Below are positions 8,689-16,311 of a stretch of DNA of 48,748 nt, one piece after another (the stretch's first letter is position 1; each line of letters begins with the position of its first letter). This DNA comes from CAUZSH01 sp963582935 (GTDB lineage: Bacteria; Pseudomonadota; Gammaproteobacteria; Francisellales; Francisellaceae): NCBI GenBank assembly GCA_963582935.1, contig CAUZSH010000002.1, positions 1 through 48,748 of the forward strand, in the 5' to 3' direction. A program made the translations under genes and the position numbers. Under the pieces are notes generated by a model. It searched no databases, had not been told where the DNA came from, and saw nothing but the letters and a program-made list of their open reading frames with translations.

Positions 8689-9000
8689 ATGGATATTGTC
8701 GTACAGCAAAATTCTCGTGGCGCTTATACGAGAAGTGAAAGCCTTGAAAGTCGAATTAAAACCTCCTATGGTGTGCCGGCAAGTGTATTTCTTCTGCGAT
8801 GCCAAGAGGAGGGTGTTACGATTAATGAAACTGCCAAAATGCTTTGCTGTAGTGTGAGTAACATTAAACGGATAAGGCAGAAATTTGGCTTATCTTTTTT
8901 AAGTTCGGATAAAAGAGATATTGAATCTGCCTCTAACCACCCTGAGTTTTATAGTCAAAATATGAATCGCCACAATGCTTTATGCCGAGCATGGATTTAG
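8689..9000 (+). CDS. Small helix-turn-helix protein of unknown role
   Basis: This 103-residue protein has an apparent helix-turn-helix around residues 46-68 (TINETAKMLCCSVSNIKRIRQKFGL), preceded by a short helical segment and followed by a polar tail. An AAGGATC ribosome-binding site lies before the ATG. I do not recognise a named family. A DNA-binding regulator is the simplest reading; a phage-derived small regulator is another. Its stop codon overlaps the 3' end of the convergent 70-residue gene. Confidence 0.6.
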   Translation: MDIVVQQNSRGAYTRSESLESRIKTSYGVPASVFLLRCQEEGVTINETAKMLCCSVSNIKRIRQKFGLSFLSSDKRDIESASNHPEFYSQNMNRHNALCRAWI

Positions 9001-9209
9001 TGGTCAAAAATATGTGGCATGAAACTTTCAGTGGTGGGTGTGATATTATAAGTCATCTTATAAATAGAGGTCGTGGTAGGGGTGCTGTGGTATGCAAGTG
9101 GATGTGGCAATTTATCAGCATAAAACATCACGATTAGAAATACAAAAGCAGCAATAATAATACCAACCATTGATAAGTCACTATGTTTTTCAAGTTTCAT
9201 TGCGTTCAC
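8997..9209 (-). CDS. Small single-span membrane protein, unknown
   Basis: This 70-residue ORF has one strong hydrophobic helix at about residues 14-30 (MVGIIIAAFVFLIVMFY). A Thr/Pro-rich, probably periplasmic tail with TPTTTS and TPTTES follows. A convincing AAGGTGA site lies 5 bp upstream of the ATG, which supports a real gene. Its 3' end overlaps the stop of the convergent helix-turn-helix gene by four bases. No function can be assigned. Confidence 0.5.
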   Translation of the reverse strand: MNAMKLEKHSDLSMVGIIIAAFVFLIVMFYADKLPHPLAYHSTPTTTSIYKMTYNITPTTESFMPHIFDH

Positions 9210-9360
9210 CTTATTAACAAATGTTTATCTGAGCGTTATTCAACCATACAAAAGCAATAAATGAAAGAACAAGGTAATTTACCGTGTTACTTTTTGACTA
9301 GATGTTTTTCTCTGTGTTGCCTTATCGGCAGCTCAAATCTTAAATATTATGATCAAGTGC

Positions 9361-9389
9361 TTGAGATAAATTCGGTCTAACCTTATAGT
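9361..9389 (+). promoter_or_regulatory. Sigma-70 promoter of rbsB
   Basis: TTGAGA and TATAGT are separated by 17 bp, about 50 bp before the rbsB ATG. Short inverted arms TCAAG/CTTGA (9353-9364) overlap the -35 and could be an operator. Confidence 0.6.
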
Positions 9390-9437
9390 TAATGCCAGTG
9401 GATAATATGAAATTAAAAGACTCAAAAGGAGTGTAAA

Positions 9438-10361
9438 ATGATGAAGCGTTTTTTCCGACTGTTTATGGTGGCGATTGTCGCATCGGTGGTGCTTGCAGGG
9501 TGTAGTAAGGAGCCAAAGACAAAGGCGACAATAGGCTTGGTTGTGTCAACGCTCAGTAACCCGTATTTTTCCTTATTAAGAGATGGAGCTGAAAGCGAAG
9601 CTCGTTCACTTCAATATAAACTTATTGTTTTGAATTCTCAAAATGATTCGGCAAGAGAGCTTTCTGGTATCAAAAATTTGATTGCGAAAGGCGTTAAAGT
9701 GATTCTGGTGAACCCTAATAACTCTACAGAAAATGCACCTGCGGTTGAGTATGCAAATTCTCACGGCGTTAAGATTATTACATTAGATCGTTCTGTTAAT
9801 GACGGTGTTGTGGACGCGCATATTGCTTCAGATAATGTTAAAGGAGGCAAAATGGCGGCGGAGTATATCGCCAAGAAACTGAGTGGAAGCGGTGATATTG
9901 TTGAGTTGCAAGGATTACCGAATGCTTCTGCGACTTTGGAGAGATCTGAGGGCTTTGCTGATGGAATGAAAGGCACGGGTTTAAAACTTGTTTATAAAGA
10001 AACCGTTAATTCTAATCGCTCACAAGCCATTGATGCGATGGAAAAGGTTATGAAAGAATATCCAAATGTTGCGGCTGTTTTTGCGCAAAATGATGAGATT
10101 GCACTCGGTGCTATTCATGCGTTACGAAAACAGCACAAAAATGATGTTATCGTAGTGGGTTTTGATGGTACTCAAGAAGCACTCATGGCGGTTGCTTCTG
10201 GAAAAATGTCTGCAACCATTGCACAGCAGCCTTACTTGATGGGACAGTTAGGGGTAAAGTCTGCGGTAGATTTATTAAATGGTAAATCAGTGCAAAAAGA
10301 AGTCACGGTTCCTTTGACGTTAATTACAAAAGAATTTCTCTTAGACAACAATTCCCGCTAG
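9438..10361 (+). CDS. rbsB: RbsB-like sugar-binding lipoprotein (ribose type)
   Basis: This is a type I periplasmic binding protein of the ribose/galactose class. After a signal peptide ending in the lipobox LAGC (Cys near residue 21), the mature protein starts a typical RbsB fold (IGLVVSTLSNPYFSLLRDGAE). It also has NSQNDSARELSGIKNLI and AVFAQNDEIALGAIHAL, with hinge and ligand residues such as the aspartate of LDRSV. Lipid anchoring is unusual for a proteobacterial RbsB. No ABC ATPase or permease gene is adjacent; a permease of another family and ribokinase lie at 12967-14902. AAGGAG precedes the start. The specificity for ribose is inferred. Confidence 0.85.
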   Translation: MMKRFFRLFMVAIVASVVLAGCSKEPKTKATIGLVVSTLSNPYFSLLRDGAESEARSLQYKLIVLNSQNDSARELSGIKNLIAKGVKVILVNPNNSTENAPAVEYANSHGVKIITLDRSVNDGVVDAHIASDNVKGGKMAAEYIAKKLSGSGDIVELQGLPNASATLERSEGFADGMKGTGLKLVYKETVNSNRSQAIDAMEKVMKEYPNVAAVFAQNDEIALGAIHALRKQHKNDVIVVGFDGTQEALMAVASGKMSATIAQQPYLMGQLGVKSAVDLLNGKSVQKEVTVPLTLITKEFLLDNNSR

Positions 10362-10419
10362 AAGCGGAAAATTGCTTCTCGAGGATAATATGCTGTTTGA
10401 AGTAAATTCAAACGAGGCA

Positions 10420-10479
10420 CTTAGAGGAGAAAATCGCGCTTTTCCCCTCTAAGAACTCCTCATCGCGAGCATTAGAGGG
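10420..10479 (+). promoter_or_regulatory. Three mutually complementary segments (possible alternative hairpins) after rbsB
   Basis: TTAGAGG at about 10421, its complement CCTCTAA at 10446 and TTAGAGG again at 10472 allow two exclusive hairpins. The first (10420-10453) has a stem of about 14 bp with one mismatch. The second has CCCTCTAA/TTAGAGGG arms and is followed after 8 bp by a T6 run. It could be a terminator or attenuator for rbsB transcription. Confidence 0.45.
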
Positions 10480-10510
10480 AACGGCTGTTTTTTAAGATAG
10501 GATAATCGCT

Positions 10511-11182
10511 CTACACCTGATACATAAAGTGCGGATATGGTTTAATGTCTGTAATGCCATAGATTCTCTTTAGGTACGCCGAAACATTTTTAGGAAGCGT
10601 GATGGCATCTAATGCGATTGTTAATCCTCTCAAAATGGGAAAAAACAAGATATCGTCCATTGAAAAATATTCGTTTGTCATAAATTTATAAGTTAGATAT
10701 TGATCTAGTTGATCAAGCAGGAGCTGAACACTTTTTGCATAAAGAGCAGAATCCTGAATCGCCCTCTCAAAACTCATTCCAAGACTTGCTTCTTTCTTGG
10801 CTCTAAAATAATCTTTAGCCGATTGAGTCGGAAAATCAACCTCATTCATTGGGTGGAATATTTGTCGAGCGTGGGTTAGGTATTTTGCTTCATTGCTAAG
10901 ATCTTCCATTATTTGGTTAATAATGGGGTTGTTAGCAGAAGGTTTGATTATTGGGTTTTTATCGTATTGGTCAATAAAATGGCAAATATCTAAGCTTTCT
11001 GTCATTCGAGATCCATCATCTTTTTCGAGAATGGGGACAATCTTTTGACCAATTAAGTCAAAGTGCGTTTGCTCATCATCATTCGCAAGAACTTGTAGTG
11101 GTATGGGGAGAGACTTTACATTAACAATAAGTCTTGGTCTCGCGCAAAATGGGCAGTGTTCATAAATATAAAGTTTCATCAT
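10511..11182 (-). CDS. grxB: Glutaredoxin 2 (GrxB type)
   Basis: GrxB is a GST-fold glutaredoxin that reduces disulfides with glutathione. The active site reads CPFC at residues 11-14 (CPYC in E. coli), within the typical beginning MKLYIYEHCPFCARPRLI. The thioredoxin-fold cis-proline (IVPIL) and the TESLDICHFID signature follow, then an all-helical C-terminal domain. At 223 residues it is slightly longer than E. coli Grx2. The AAGGATCC site supports an ATG at 11182 or 11179. It lies 20 bp downstream of the BatA gene and is probably co-transcribed with it. Confidence 0.9.
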   Translation of the reverse strand: MMKLYIYEHCPFCARPRLIVNVKSLPIPLQVLANDDEQTHFDLIGQKIVPILEKDDGSRMTESLDICHFIDQYDKNPIIKPSANNPIINQIMEDLSNEAKYLTHARQIFHPMNEVDFPTQSAKDYFRAKKEASLGMSFERAIQDSALYAKSVQLLLDQLDQYLTYKFMTNEYFSMDDILFFPILRGLTIALDAITLPKNVSAYLKRIYGITDIKPYPHFMYQV

Positions 11183-11202
11183 GGATCCTTATGGTTTTGG
11201 TC

Positions 11203-12189
11203 TTATTGTTTGGTTCTGAATTTTTGTAGAAGAATAGGTATTGCAAGCAGCATGCTGAGTAGGAGCGCAATGGCTAGTGGGTAAGGGTAAAGCTGAAAGG
11301 TTGGGCGATAGTATTCTGGTTTTTGTTCTGTTGACTCTATTTTATCTAGATCCTCATAAACCGTTTTTAATTGTTCGGCGCTGCCTGCAAAAAAGAACTT
11401 TCCATTGGTTTCATTGGCAATCTTTTGAAGCACTTCGTTGTCGGGTCCACCGTCATAGATGCCCCATATTCCTTTAGCTTGTGTGCTTCCAAGTCCAATC
11501 GTGTAGATCTTAATGTGTGCGTTCTTTGCCATTTGAGCGGCTTTTAAAGGTAAAACTGTCCCCGAGTTGCTTCGCCCATCTGTCATTAAGATCAAGATAC
11601 GGTTTTTCTCTGGGGCATTTTGAAGTTTCTTAATCGCGAGTCCAATAGCATCACCTATGGCAGTCTTCTGTCCTGCAAGACCAGGAGCTACATTTTCTAA
11701 TATTTGTGCGACGGTTTTATTGTCAGGGGTAAGTGGTGCGCGTAGGTAGGCTTTTGAGCCAAAAAGGATTAAGCCAATACGGTCACTTTGGCGTTCAAGG
11801 ATAAAGTGGCTTGCCGCCGCTTTAACGATATCGAATCGCGTATAATAGTTGCCATTCACAAGCATATCCCTTTCATCCATGCTACCCGAAAGGTCTATTG
11901 CCATCATAATACTGCGCCCTTCATTTGGGAAGGTGATAGGTTTCCCCAACCAAACAGGACCAGATGCCCCCAAAACTAATAGTAACCATATAAGCCATGC
12001 GACAAGCCTAGCAAAGATATTGGGAGCGGCATCGTGCAAAACATTATTGCCAAAGCGTTTTTGTAAAAAGTTAAAAAAAGGAACTTTAAGGGCACTTTGT
12101 GTCGTGCGTGATACTTTCGGCAAGAGCAAAGTGCTAAGCAGCGGTAGTAACCCTAGTGTGAGCAGCCACGGATAGATGAAATCAATCAT
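11203..12189 (-). CDS. BatA-like membrane-anchored VWA-domain protein
   Basis: This 328-residue protein has two N-terminal membrane segments. A von Willebrand factor A domain follows, with an intact MIDAS metal site (AIDLSGSMDERD, the later threonine region GQKTAIGDAIG, and MTDGRSNSGT). A C-terminal membrane helix ends in a basic tail. The layout matches BatA of the Bacteroides aerotolerance family, which is usually encoded with MoxR, a DUF58 protein and BatB. None of those partners is present here, so it is an orphan or its partners are elsewhere. A GAGGG site precedes the ATG. grxB follows 20 bp downstream. Confidence 0.8.
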   Translation of the reverse strand: MIDFIYPWLLTLGLLPLLSTLLLPKVSRTTQSALKVPFFNFLQKRFGNNVLHDAAPNIFARLVAWLIWLLLVLGASGPVWLGKPITFPNEGRSIMMAIDLSGSMDERDMLVNGNYYTRFDIVKAAASHFILERQSDRIGLILFGSKAYLRAPLTPDNKTVAQILENVAPGLAGQKTAIGDAIGLAIKKLQNAPEKNRILILMTDGRSNSGTVLPLKAAQMAKNAHIKIYTIGLGSTQAKGIWGIYDGGPDNEVLQKIANETNGKFFFAGSAEQLKTVYEDLDKIESTEQKPEYYRPTFQLYPYPLAIALLLSMLLAIPILLQKFRTKQ

Positions 12190-12240
12190 TTTCCCTCAAG
12201 TGGTATTGCATTTCAATGGTATTAAATATGCTATAAAATT

Positions 12241-12534
12241 ATGAGCAAAGCAATGCTATTAGAGCAACTATGTTGTTATGGAGAACATTGGCTTGTACTG
12301 GGTGTCGTAACGCAAGCGGTATCAGGAATCCCGTTAAATGAAATAACTTAAAAATATTCAACATTTAAGCTTTTAAAATCAACAGAATGTAATATAGTTA
12401 AGGAAGATGTAAAATTCATGCCCCAACTTTTTATTGATATAGATCTTCATAAGCTCCTAACAAGAGTTGAATGTAAAAAACAGGTGATGCTAGATGTTTT
12501 CAGATTATCAGATTATGCCGCTTGGAAGCAGTGA
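12241..12534 (+). pseudogene. Stop-interrupted ORF upstream of rimI (possible decayed holD-like gene)
   Basis: One frame is open from the ATG at 12241 to the TGA at 12532 except for a single TAA at 12349-12351. It gives 36 plus 60 codons. The second part could start at ATG 12418 and overlaps the start of rimI. In enterobacteria the gene before rimI is holD (DNA polymerase III psi subunit). The tail LFIDIDLHKLLTRVECKKQ is loosely compatible with such a protein, but I cannot recognise it with confidence. No ribosome-binding site is visible at 12241. It may be a decayed gene, a sequencing error or chance. Confidence 0.3.
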
Positions 12535-12955
12535 CCTGCAAAGACTTATGGAAATTGAACGAGCGGTATTTGACGAGCCTTGGTCTGCCTCTATTATGCG
12601 TGATAGTATTCATGCAGCACATAGTCGTGTTTGGGGAATATATGCAGAGGATGATAGTGTGTTAATCGGTTTTGGTGTCATTACCATTGTGATGGATGAA
12701 TCAGAGTTAATTGACATGGCGGTTGCTAAAGAATATCAAGGTAAAGGTTACGGTAAAGTCTTAATGCAATTTTTGATTGATAAAGCTAAGCAAAATGGTG
12801 CCGAAAAAATGTTTTTGGAAGTGGGTGTTACAAATAACCCAGCCATTAATATGTATCAAGGGCTAGATTTCACACAAATCAATATCAGAAAGAATTATTA
12901 TAGGCGCAAGAATGATATTTATGAGGATGCGTTGGTGTATCAGTTGGACTTTTAA
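12494..12955 (+). CDS. rimI: Ribosomal protein S18-alanine N-acetyltransferase RimI
   Basis: RimI acetylates the N-terminal alanine of ribosomal protein S18. The 153-residue GNAT protein shows the typical beginning (MPLGSSDLQRLMEIERAVFDEPWS) and the acetyl-CoA loop VAKEYQGKGYGKVLMQFLI. The conserved end MYQGLDFTQINIRKNYY is also present. The start at 12494 is supported by AGGTGA 6-7 bp upstream. The start region overlaps the end of an interrupted ORF. A neighbouring enzyme substrate, S18, is encoded at 15508-15738. Confidence 0.9.
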   Translation: MFSDYQIMPLGSSDLQRLMEIERAVFDEPWSASIMRDSIHAAHSRVWGIYAEDDSVLIGFGVITIVMDESELIDMAVAKEYQGKGYGKVLMQFLIDKAKQNGAEKMFLEVGVTNNPAINMYQGLDFTQINIRKNYYRRKNDIYEDALVYQLDF

Positions 12956-12966
12956 CACATAGTTGC

Positions 12967-13875
12967 TTATTTTTTTAAAAATTTTGTTACGTCATCTTTA
13001 TAGGGTACTGAGGGTTGTGCGCCAAATTTAGTTACAGAAAGTGCAGAGGCGGCATTGGCATATATGATGGATTCATTGATGTTGTTATTTTGAGACAGTG
13101 CGTGAACGAGTGCACCGTTGAAAGCATCTCCAGCAGCGGTTGTGTCAATTGCGGTTACAGAATGAGCTTCTACATGCTGGCAATTAGTTTCGTCAATCAA
13201 GAGAACACCATTGGCACCCATTGTGATTACAATTGTTTTAATACCTAATGATAAAAGTGCTTTTCCTGCCTTTATCGCGCTATTTTTATCTATGACCTCG
13301 ATGCCAGAAAGTATTGAAGCTTCGGTTTCATTTGGTGTGAGAATAGAAACATTTTTAAGAAGTTCTTTCGGTAAAGGTTGCGCCGGTGCAGGATTAAGTA
13401 CAAAAGGCACCTTATGGGTTTTGGCAATCTTACTGGCTTCAAGAACAGTTTCAATCGGGGTTTCAAGTTGTGCAAGCACATATGAGGCATTGGAGATAAC
13501 TTTTTGGTGCTCTTGCATGTGCTGAGGTGTTAGGAGTGCATTGGACTCTGGTGATACCGCAATACTGTTTTGTCCACTGTCGGATACAAAGATTAGAGCG
13601 GTTCCTGAATTCACTTCTGGTCTATAGATGGCATGTATATCAATATGCTCTTTTTTTAGCTCTTTTATGGCGGTATTGCCTAGGTCATCTGTCCCAATGC
13701 TGGCAATAAATGTGACTTTAGTACCGAGTCTAGCGGCAGCCACTGCTTGATTTGCGCCTTTTCCACCAGGTAAAATTTGAAATGAATTACCCATGACGGT
13801 TTCACCTTCTCTTGGAATATGGGGAACCCGAACAACCATATCGCTGTTGGAACTACCGATCACGACAATAGACAT
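12967..13875 (-). CDS. rbsK: Ribokinase
   Basis: Ribokinase phosphorylates D-ribose to ribose 5-phosphate. The PfkB-family signatures are clear: N-terminal VVIGSSNSDMVVRVP, the substrate loop LPGGKGANQAVAAARLG and the ATP-site motif DTTAAGDAFNGAL with the catalytic aspartate. The frame is open further upstream to 13932, but AAGGAGT at 13882-13888 sets the start at 13875 (MSIVVIGSSNSDM). The extension would run into the permease gene. The gene follows the GRP permease by 16 bp, so the two form an uptake-and-phosphorylation operon. Confidence 0.93.
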   Translation of the reverse strand: MSIVVIGSSNSDMVVRVPHIPREGETVMGNSFQILPGGKGANQAVAAARLGTKVTFIASIGTDDLGNTAIKELKKEHIDIHAIYRPEVNSGTALIFVSDSGQNSIAVSPESNALLTPQHMQEHQKVISNASYVLAQLETPIETVLEASKIAKTHKVPFVLNPAPAQPLPKELLKNVSILTPNETEASILSGIEVIDKNSAIKAGKALLSLGIKTIVITMGANGVLLIDETNCQHVEAHSVTAIDTTAAGDAFNGALVHALSQNNNINESIIYANAASALSVTKFGAQPSVPYKDDVTKFLKK

Positions 13876-13891
13876 AAATGACTCCTTGATT

Positions 13892-14902
13892 TTAAGAAAC
13901 TCTGGCGATAATAATGAGTGAAAGCCCGACAATATATCCTGTAAACATCAACGCCAACAGATAATTTGTAGCTGTTGATGCGCTTTTGAATTCTTTCCAT
14001 ATAAAAACACCCCAGAAGGCAGCAATTAACGTTGCGCCTTGCCCTAGTCCATAGGAAATCGCAGCACCAGCCGTTTCTGATGCGACAAAATTAAGGAGGC
14101 TTCCTAGTCCCCATATTGCACCACCAAGAATGCCAATGAAATGAAGCCATGATGAGCCTTTAAAGTAATCTGAGAAGTTAACAGCAGAGCCTGAGAATGG
14201 TTTTTTCATCACCCATGTATTAAAAATAAAACTGGAGATAACGAGTCCAAGAGCAAAAATAAAATTAGCCGTATATGGGGTCAAGTACCCTGATTCTGGG
14301 TGTGCAAAATTCATAGCCATTGAGGCAATAACAAATCGATAGAAAAAGCCCATCAGTACACCTGCGACAAGGGCGATAATTAAGCCCTTCATGACTCGAC
14401 TGCTTTTAGTATTTTCATTCTGGTTGTGTCTTTTGTAGGCAAGTGCGGCAACAATCATCGCAATGGCAACACAGATAACACCTGCAAATAGTAAAATTGG
14501 ATCACCAATGGGATCATTTAAATAATTCACAATAACGCCAATAACAAGCGCTAATCCAATTGCCACAGGGAAGGCGACCGCCATGCCTGCAATATCAATA
14601 GCGGCAACGAGTAGGATGTTGGCTAAGTTAAACAACACGCCACCTAGAAAAGCAGAACCAAGATTGTTCAATGATCCTTGACTGAGGTCGGCAAAGAAAG
14701 ATCGTCCTAGATCGCCTGTGCTTCCCATTGTAATAGCAAGTATAAAGGAGATAAGTAAAACACCGATGCCATAGTCCCAATAATAAAGTTGGAAGGCCCA
14801 TTGCTTTGTGGCGAGTTTTTGGGTGTTTGCCCATGACCCCCAGCAAACCATCGTAATAACACACAAGACAACCGCAATTAAATAGGAGCTAACAACGAAC
14901 AT
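13892..14902 (-). CDS. GRP/RbsU-type sugar permease (DMT superfamily)
   Basis: This 336-residue protein has about ten hydrophobic membrane segments. The start VVLCVITMVCWGSWANTQKLA is typical of glucose/ribose uptake (GRP) family transporters in the drug/metabolite superfamily. The conserved WGSW motif and GAIWGLGSLLNFVA in the second repeat support this. It probably imports ribose by a secondary mechanism, because ribokinase is encoded directly downstream. Similar permease-kinase pairs are known for ribose use in Bacteroides and in RbsU-carrying Firmicutes. Start support is AAGTGA upstream of the ATG. The exact sugar is inferred from the neighbour. Confidence 0.82.
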   Translation of the reverse strand: MFVVSSYLIAVVLCVITMVCWGSWANTQKLATKQWAFQLYYWDYGIGVLLISFILAITMGSTGDLGRSFFADLSQGSLNNLGSAFLGGVLFNLANILLVAAIDIAGMAVAFPVAIGLALVIGVIVNYLNDPIGDPILLFAGVICVAIAMIVAALAYKRHNQNENTKSSRVMKGLIIALVAGVLMGFFYRFVIASMAMNFAHPESGYLTPYTANFIFALGLVISSFIFNTWVMKKPFSGSAVNFSDYFKGSSWLHFIGILGGAIWGLGSLLNFVASETAGAAISYGLGQGATLIAAFWGVFIWKEFKSASTATNYLLALMFTGYIVGLSLIIIARVS

Positions 14903-14999
14903 ATCAGATTCACTTATTTATTATGACACAGGAGTATATTAAATCTGAATATATGTTTGTGGTCAATACTGGTGAAAATAATTATGTTCTGGATAAAAC

Positions 15000-15028
15000 T
15001 TGTCTTCAGTCTGCTTTTTATATAGTAT
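15000..15028 (+). promoter_or_regulatory. Candidate promoter of the rpsF-rpsR-rplI operon
   Basis: TTGTCT and TAGTAT are separated by 17 bp, about 115 bp upstream of rpsF. This leaves a leader of roughly 110 nt. Confidence 0.45.
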
Positions 15029-15089
15029 GTCACGGCTCTTTGCTGTTTGTGATTTTTATAAATAGCTTATCGAGGCATTAACCATGTCA

Positions 15090-15117
15090 GCTAAGATGGA
15101 AAATATATTTCCGAAGC
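15090..15117 (+). promoter_or_regulatory. Leader hairpin before rpsF with CCG, candidate S6:S18 autoregulatory site
   Basis: A GGAAA/TTTCC stem (15098-15112) is followed by a G, giving CCG, and is flanked by GCT/AGC. Bacterial rpsF leaders are known to bind the S6:S18 complex through a stem carrying an unpaired CCG. The match is structural and by eye. A 20-codon ORF (ATG at 15084) runs across the hairpin, and its stop overlaps the rpsF ATG (ATATGA). Confidence 0.35.
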
Positions 15118-15142
15118 AGATAAACCGAAAGGAGTTCATTAT

Positions 15143-15502
15143 ATGAACCATTATGAAATAGTATTTATGGTACACCCAGATCAAAGCGATCAGTTGCCAG
15201 CAATGTTAAAGCGTTATTGCGATATCATTGAAGAAAAAGGCGGTAAATTAAATCGTATGGAAGATTGGGGTCGTCGTCAATTGGCTTACCCAATTGCTAA
15301 GTTACACAAAGCACATTACATCTTAATGAATGTTGAGGCAACTCAAGAGTCTATGGATGAGTTGAACGATGCATTTCGTTATAATGATGCAATATTACGT
15401 CGCCTAGTCTTGAAGAAAGATAAAGCCATTACAGAGCCTTCTATTATGGTTGCAGAAAGAGATAAGAAGCCAGAAACAAAACCAACTGAAGCAGCGGAGT
15501 AA
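15143..15502 (+). CDS. rpsF: 30S ribosomal protein S6
   Basis: S6 is a component of the central domain of the 30S subunit and pairs with S18. The sequence begins MNHYEIVFMVHPDQSDQL and contains the family motif RMEDWGRRQLAYPIAKLHKAHYI. The final helix motif FRYNDAILRRLVL is present, and a charged tail gives 119 residues. AAAGGAG lies before the ATG. It is the first gene of the rpsF-rpsR-rplI operon, 5 bp ahead of rpsR. Confidence 0.98.
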   Translation: MNHYEIVFMVHPDQSDQLPAMLKRYCDIIEEKGGKLNRMEDWGRRQLAYPIAKLHKAHYILMNVEATQESMDELNDAFRYNDAILRRLVLKKDKAITEPSIMVAERDKKPETKPTEAAE

Positions 15503-15507
15503 TTATT

Positions 15508-15738
15508 ATGCGTGGTAACGTAAGTCGTCGTCGTAAGTACTGTAAATTTACAGTAGAGAAAGTAGAAGAGATTGATTACAAAGATTTAGATACCTTAAAA
15601 GGATCAATCACTGAAACAGGTAAAATTGTACCTAGTCGTATTACTGGAACAAGTGCTAAGTATCAGCGCCAGCTAGCAACAGCCGTTAAGCGTGCTCGTT
15701 TTCTAGCATTGTTGCCGTTCTGTGATCGTCATTTTTAA
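15508..15738 (+). CDS. rpsR: 30S ribosomal protein S18
   Basis: S18 binds 16S rRNA next to S6. The 76-residue product shows the basic N-terminus MRGNVSRRRKYCKFT and the family core DLDTLKGSITETGKIVPSRITGTSAKYQRQL. The end is KRARFLALLPFCDRHF. It lies 5 bp after rpsF and 30 bp before rplI. Its N-terminus is the probable substrate of RimI, encoded at 12494-12955. Confidence 0.98.
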   Translation: MRGNVSRRRKYCKFTVEKVEEIDYKDLDTLKGSITETGKIVPSRITGTSAKYQRQLATAVKRARFLALLPFCDRHF

Positions 15739-15768
15739 GTTCTAAATAACAATAAGAGGAATTTCAAA

Positions 15769-16218
15769 ATGGAAATTATTTTGAAAGAAAGAGTTGAGAA
15801 TCTAGGTAATCTAGGTCAAGTTGTTAATGTTAAATCTGGCTATGCCCGTAACTATTTGTTCCCATTCGGAAAAGCAGTTCAAGCAACACCAGCAAATGTT
15901 GAAGTATTTGAAAAGCAAAAAGCAGAGCTTGAAAAGCTTGAACAAGCACGTGTTGATAGTGCTAAAACTGAGGCAAGTAAAATTGCGGATAAAACGATTA
16001 CAATTACAGCTCAGGCTGGTGATGGCGGTAAACTATTTGGTTCGATTGGAACAAAAGAAGTTGCTGACGCACTTGCTGCAGAAACGAGTGTTAAAATTGA
16101 AAAGCGTCATGTACGTATGCCAGAAGGTGTAATTCGTCAAATTGGTGATTATCAAGTATCTATTCATCTTTATACAGATGTTGATGCTGAAATTAACTTG
16201 GCTGTTGTTGCTGAGTAA
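15769..16218 (+). CDS. rplI: 50S ribosomal protein L9
   Basis: L9 is a two-domain 23S rRNA-binding protein. The N-terminal domain MEIILKERVENLGNLGQVV and KSGYARNYLFPFGKAV is diagnostic. A long connecting helix (residues ~42-75) and the C-terminal domain (GDGGKLFGSIGTKEVADAL) follow. The length of 149 residues matches E. coli. AGAGGAA precedes the start. A terminator follows 23 bp downstream. Confidence 0.98.
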   Translation: MEIILKERVENLGNLGQVVNVKSGYARNYLFPFGKAVQATPANVEVFEKQKAELEKLEQARVDSAKTEASKIADKTITITAQAGDGGKLFGSIGTKEVADALAAETSVKIEKRHVRMPEGVIRQIGDYQVSIHLYTDVDAEINLAVVAE

Positions 16219-16241
16219 TTGCACTTTTACCGTTAGAATGA

Positions 16242-16273
16242 AAAGCTGTGTTGTGAGACATGGCTTTTTTTTT
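16242..16273 (+). terminator. Rho-independent terminator after rplI
   Basis: A 9-bp stem (AAAGCTGTG/CATGGCTTT, two G-T wobbles) with an 8-nt loop is followed by a run of Ts. It separates the ribosomal protein operon from dnaB, which begins 38 bp further on. Confidence 0.85.
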
Positions 16274-16311
16274 GTCAGAAATTTAAATTAATTTTTTAGG
16301 TTGGAGTAAGT

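Noticed and set aside
8575..8805. Minus-strand 76-codon frame over the helix-turn-helix gene start
   Set aside because: It overlaps the better-supported forward gene with a clear ribosome-binding site and looks like low-information sequence.
13876..13932. N-terminal extension of rbsK to 13932
   Set aside because: It would overlap the permease gene, and AAGGAGT sits directly before the 13875 start.
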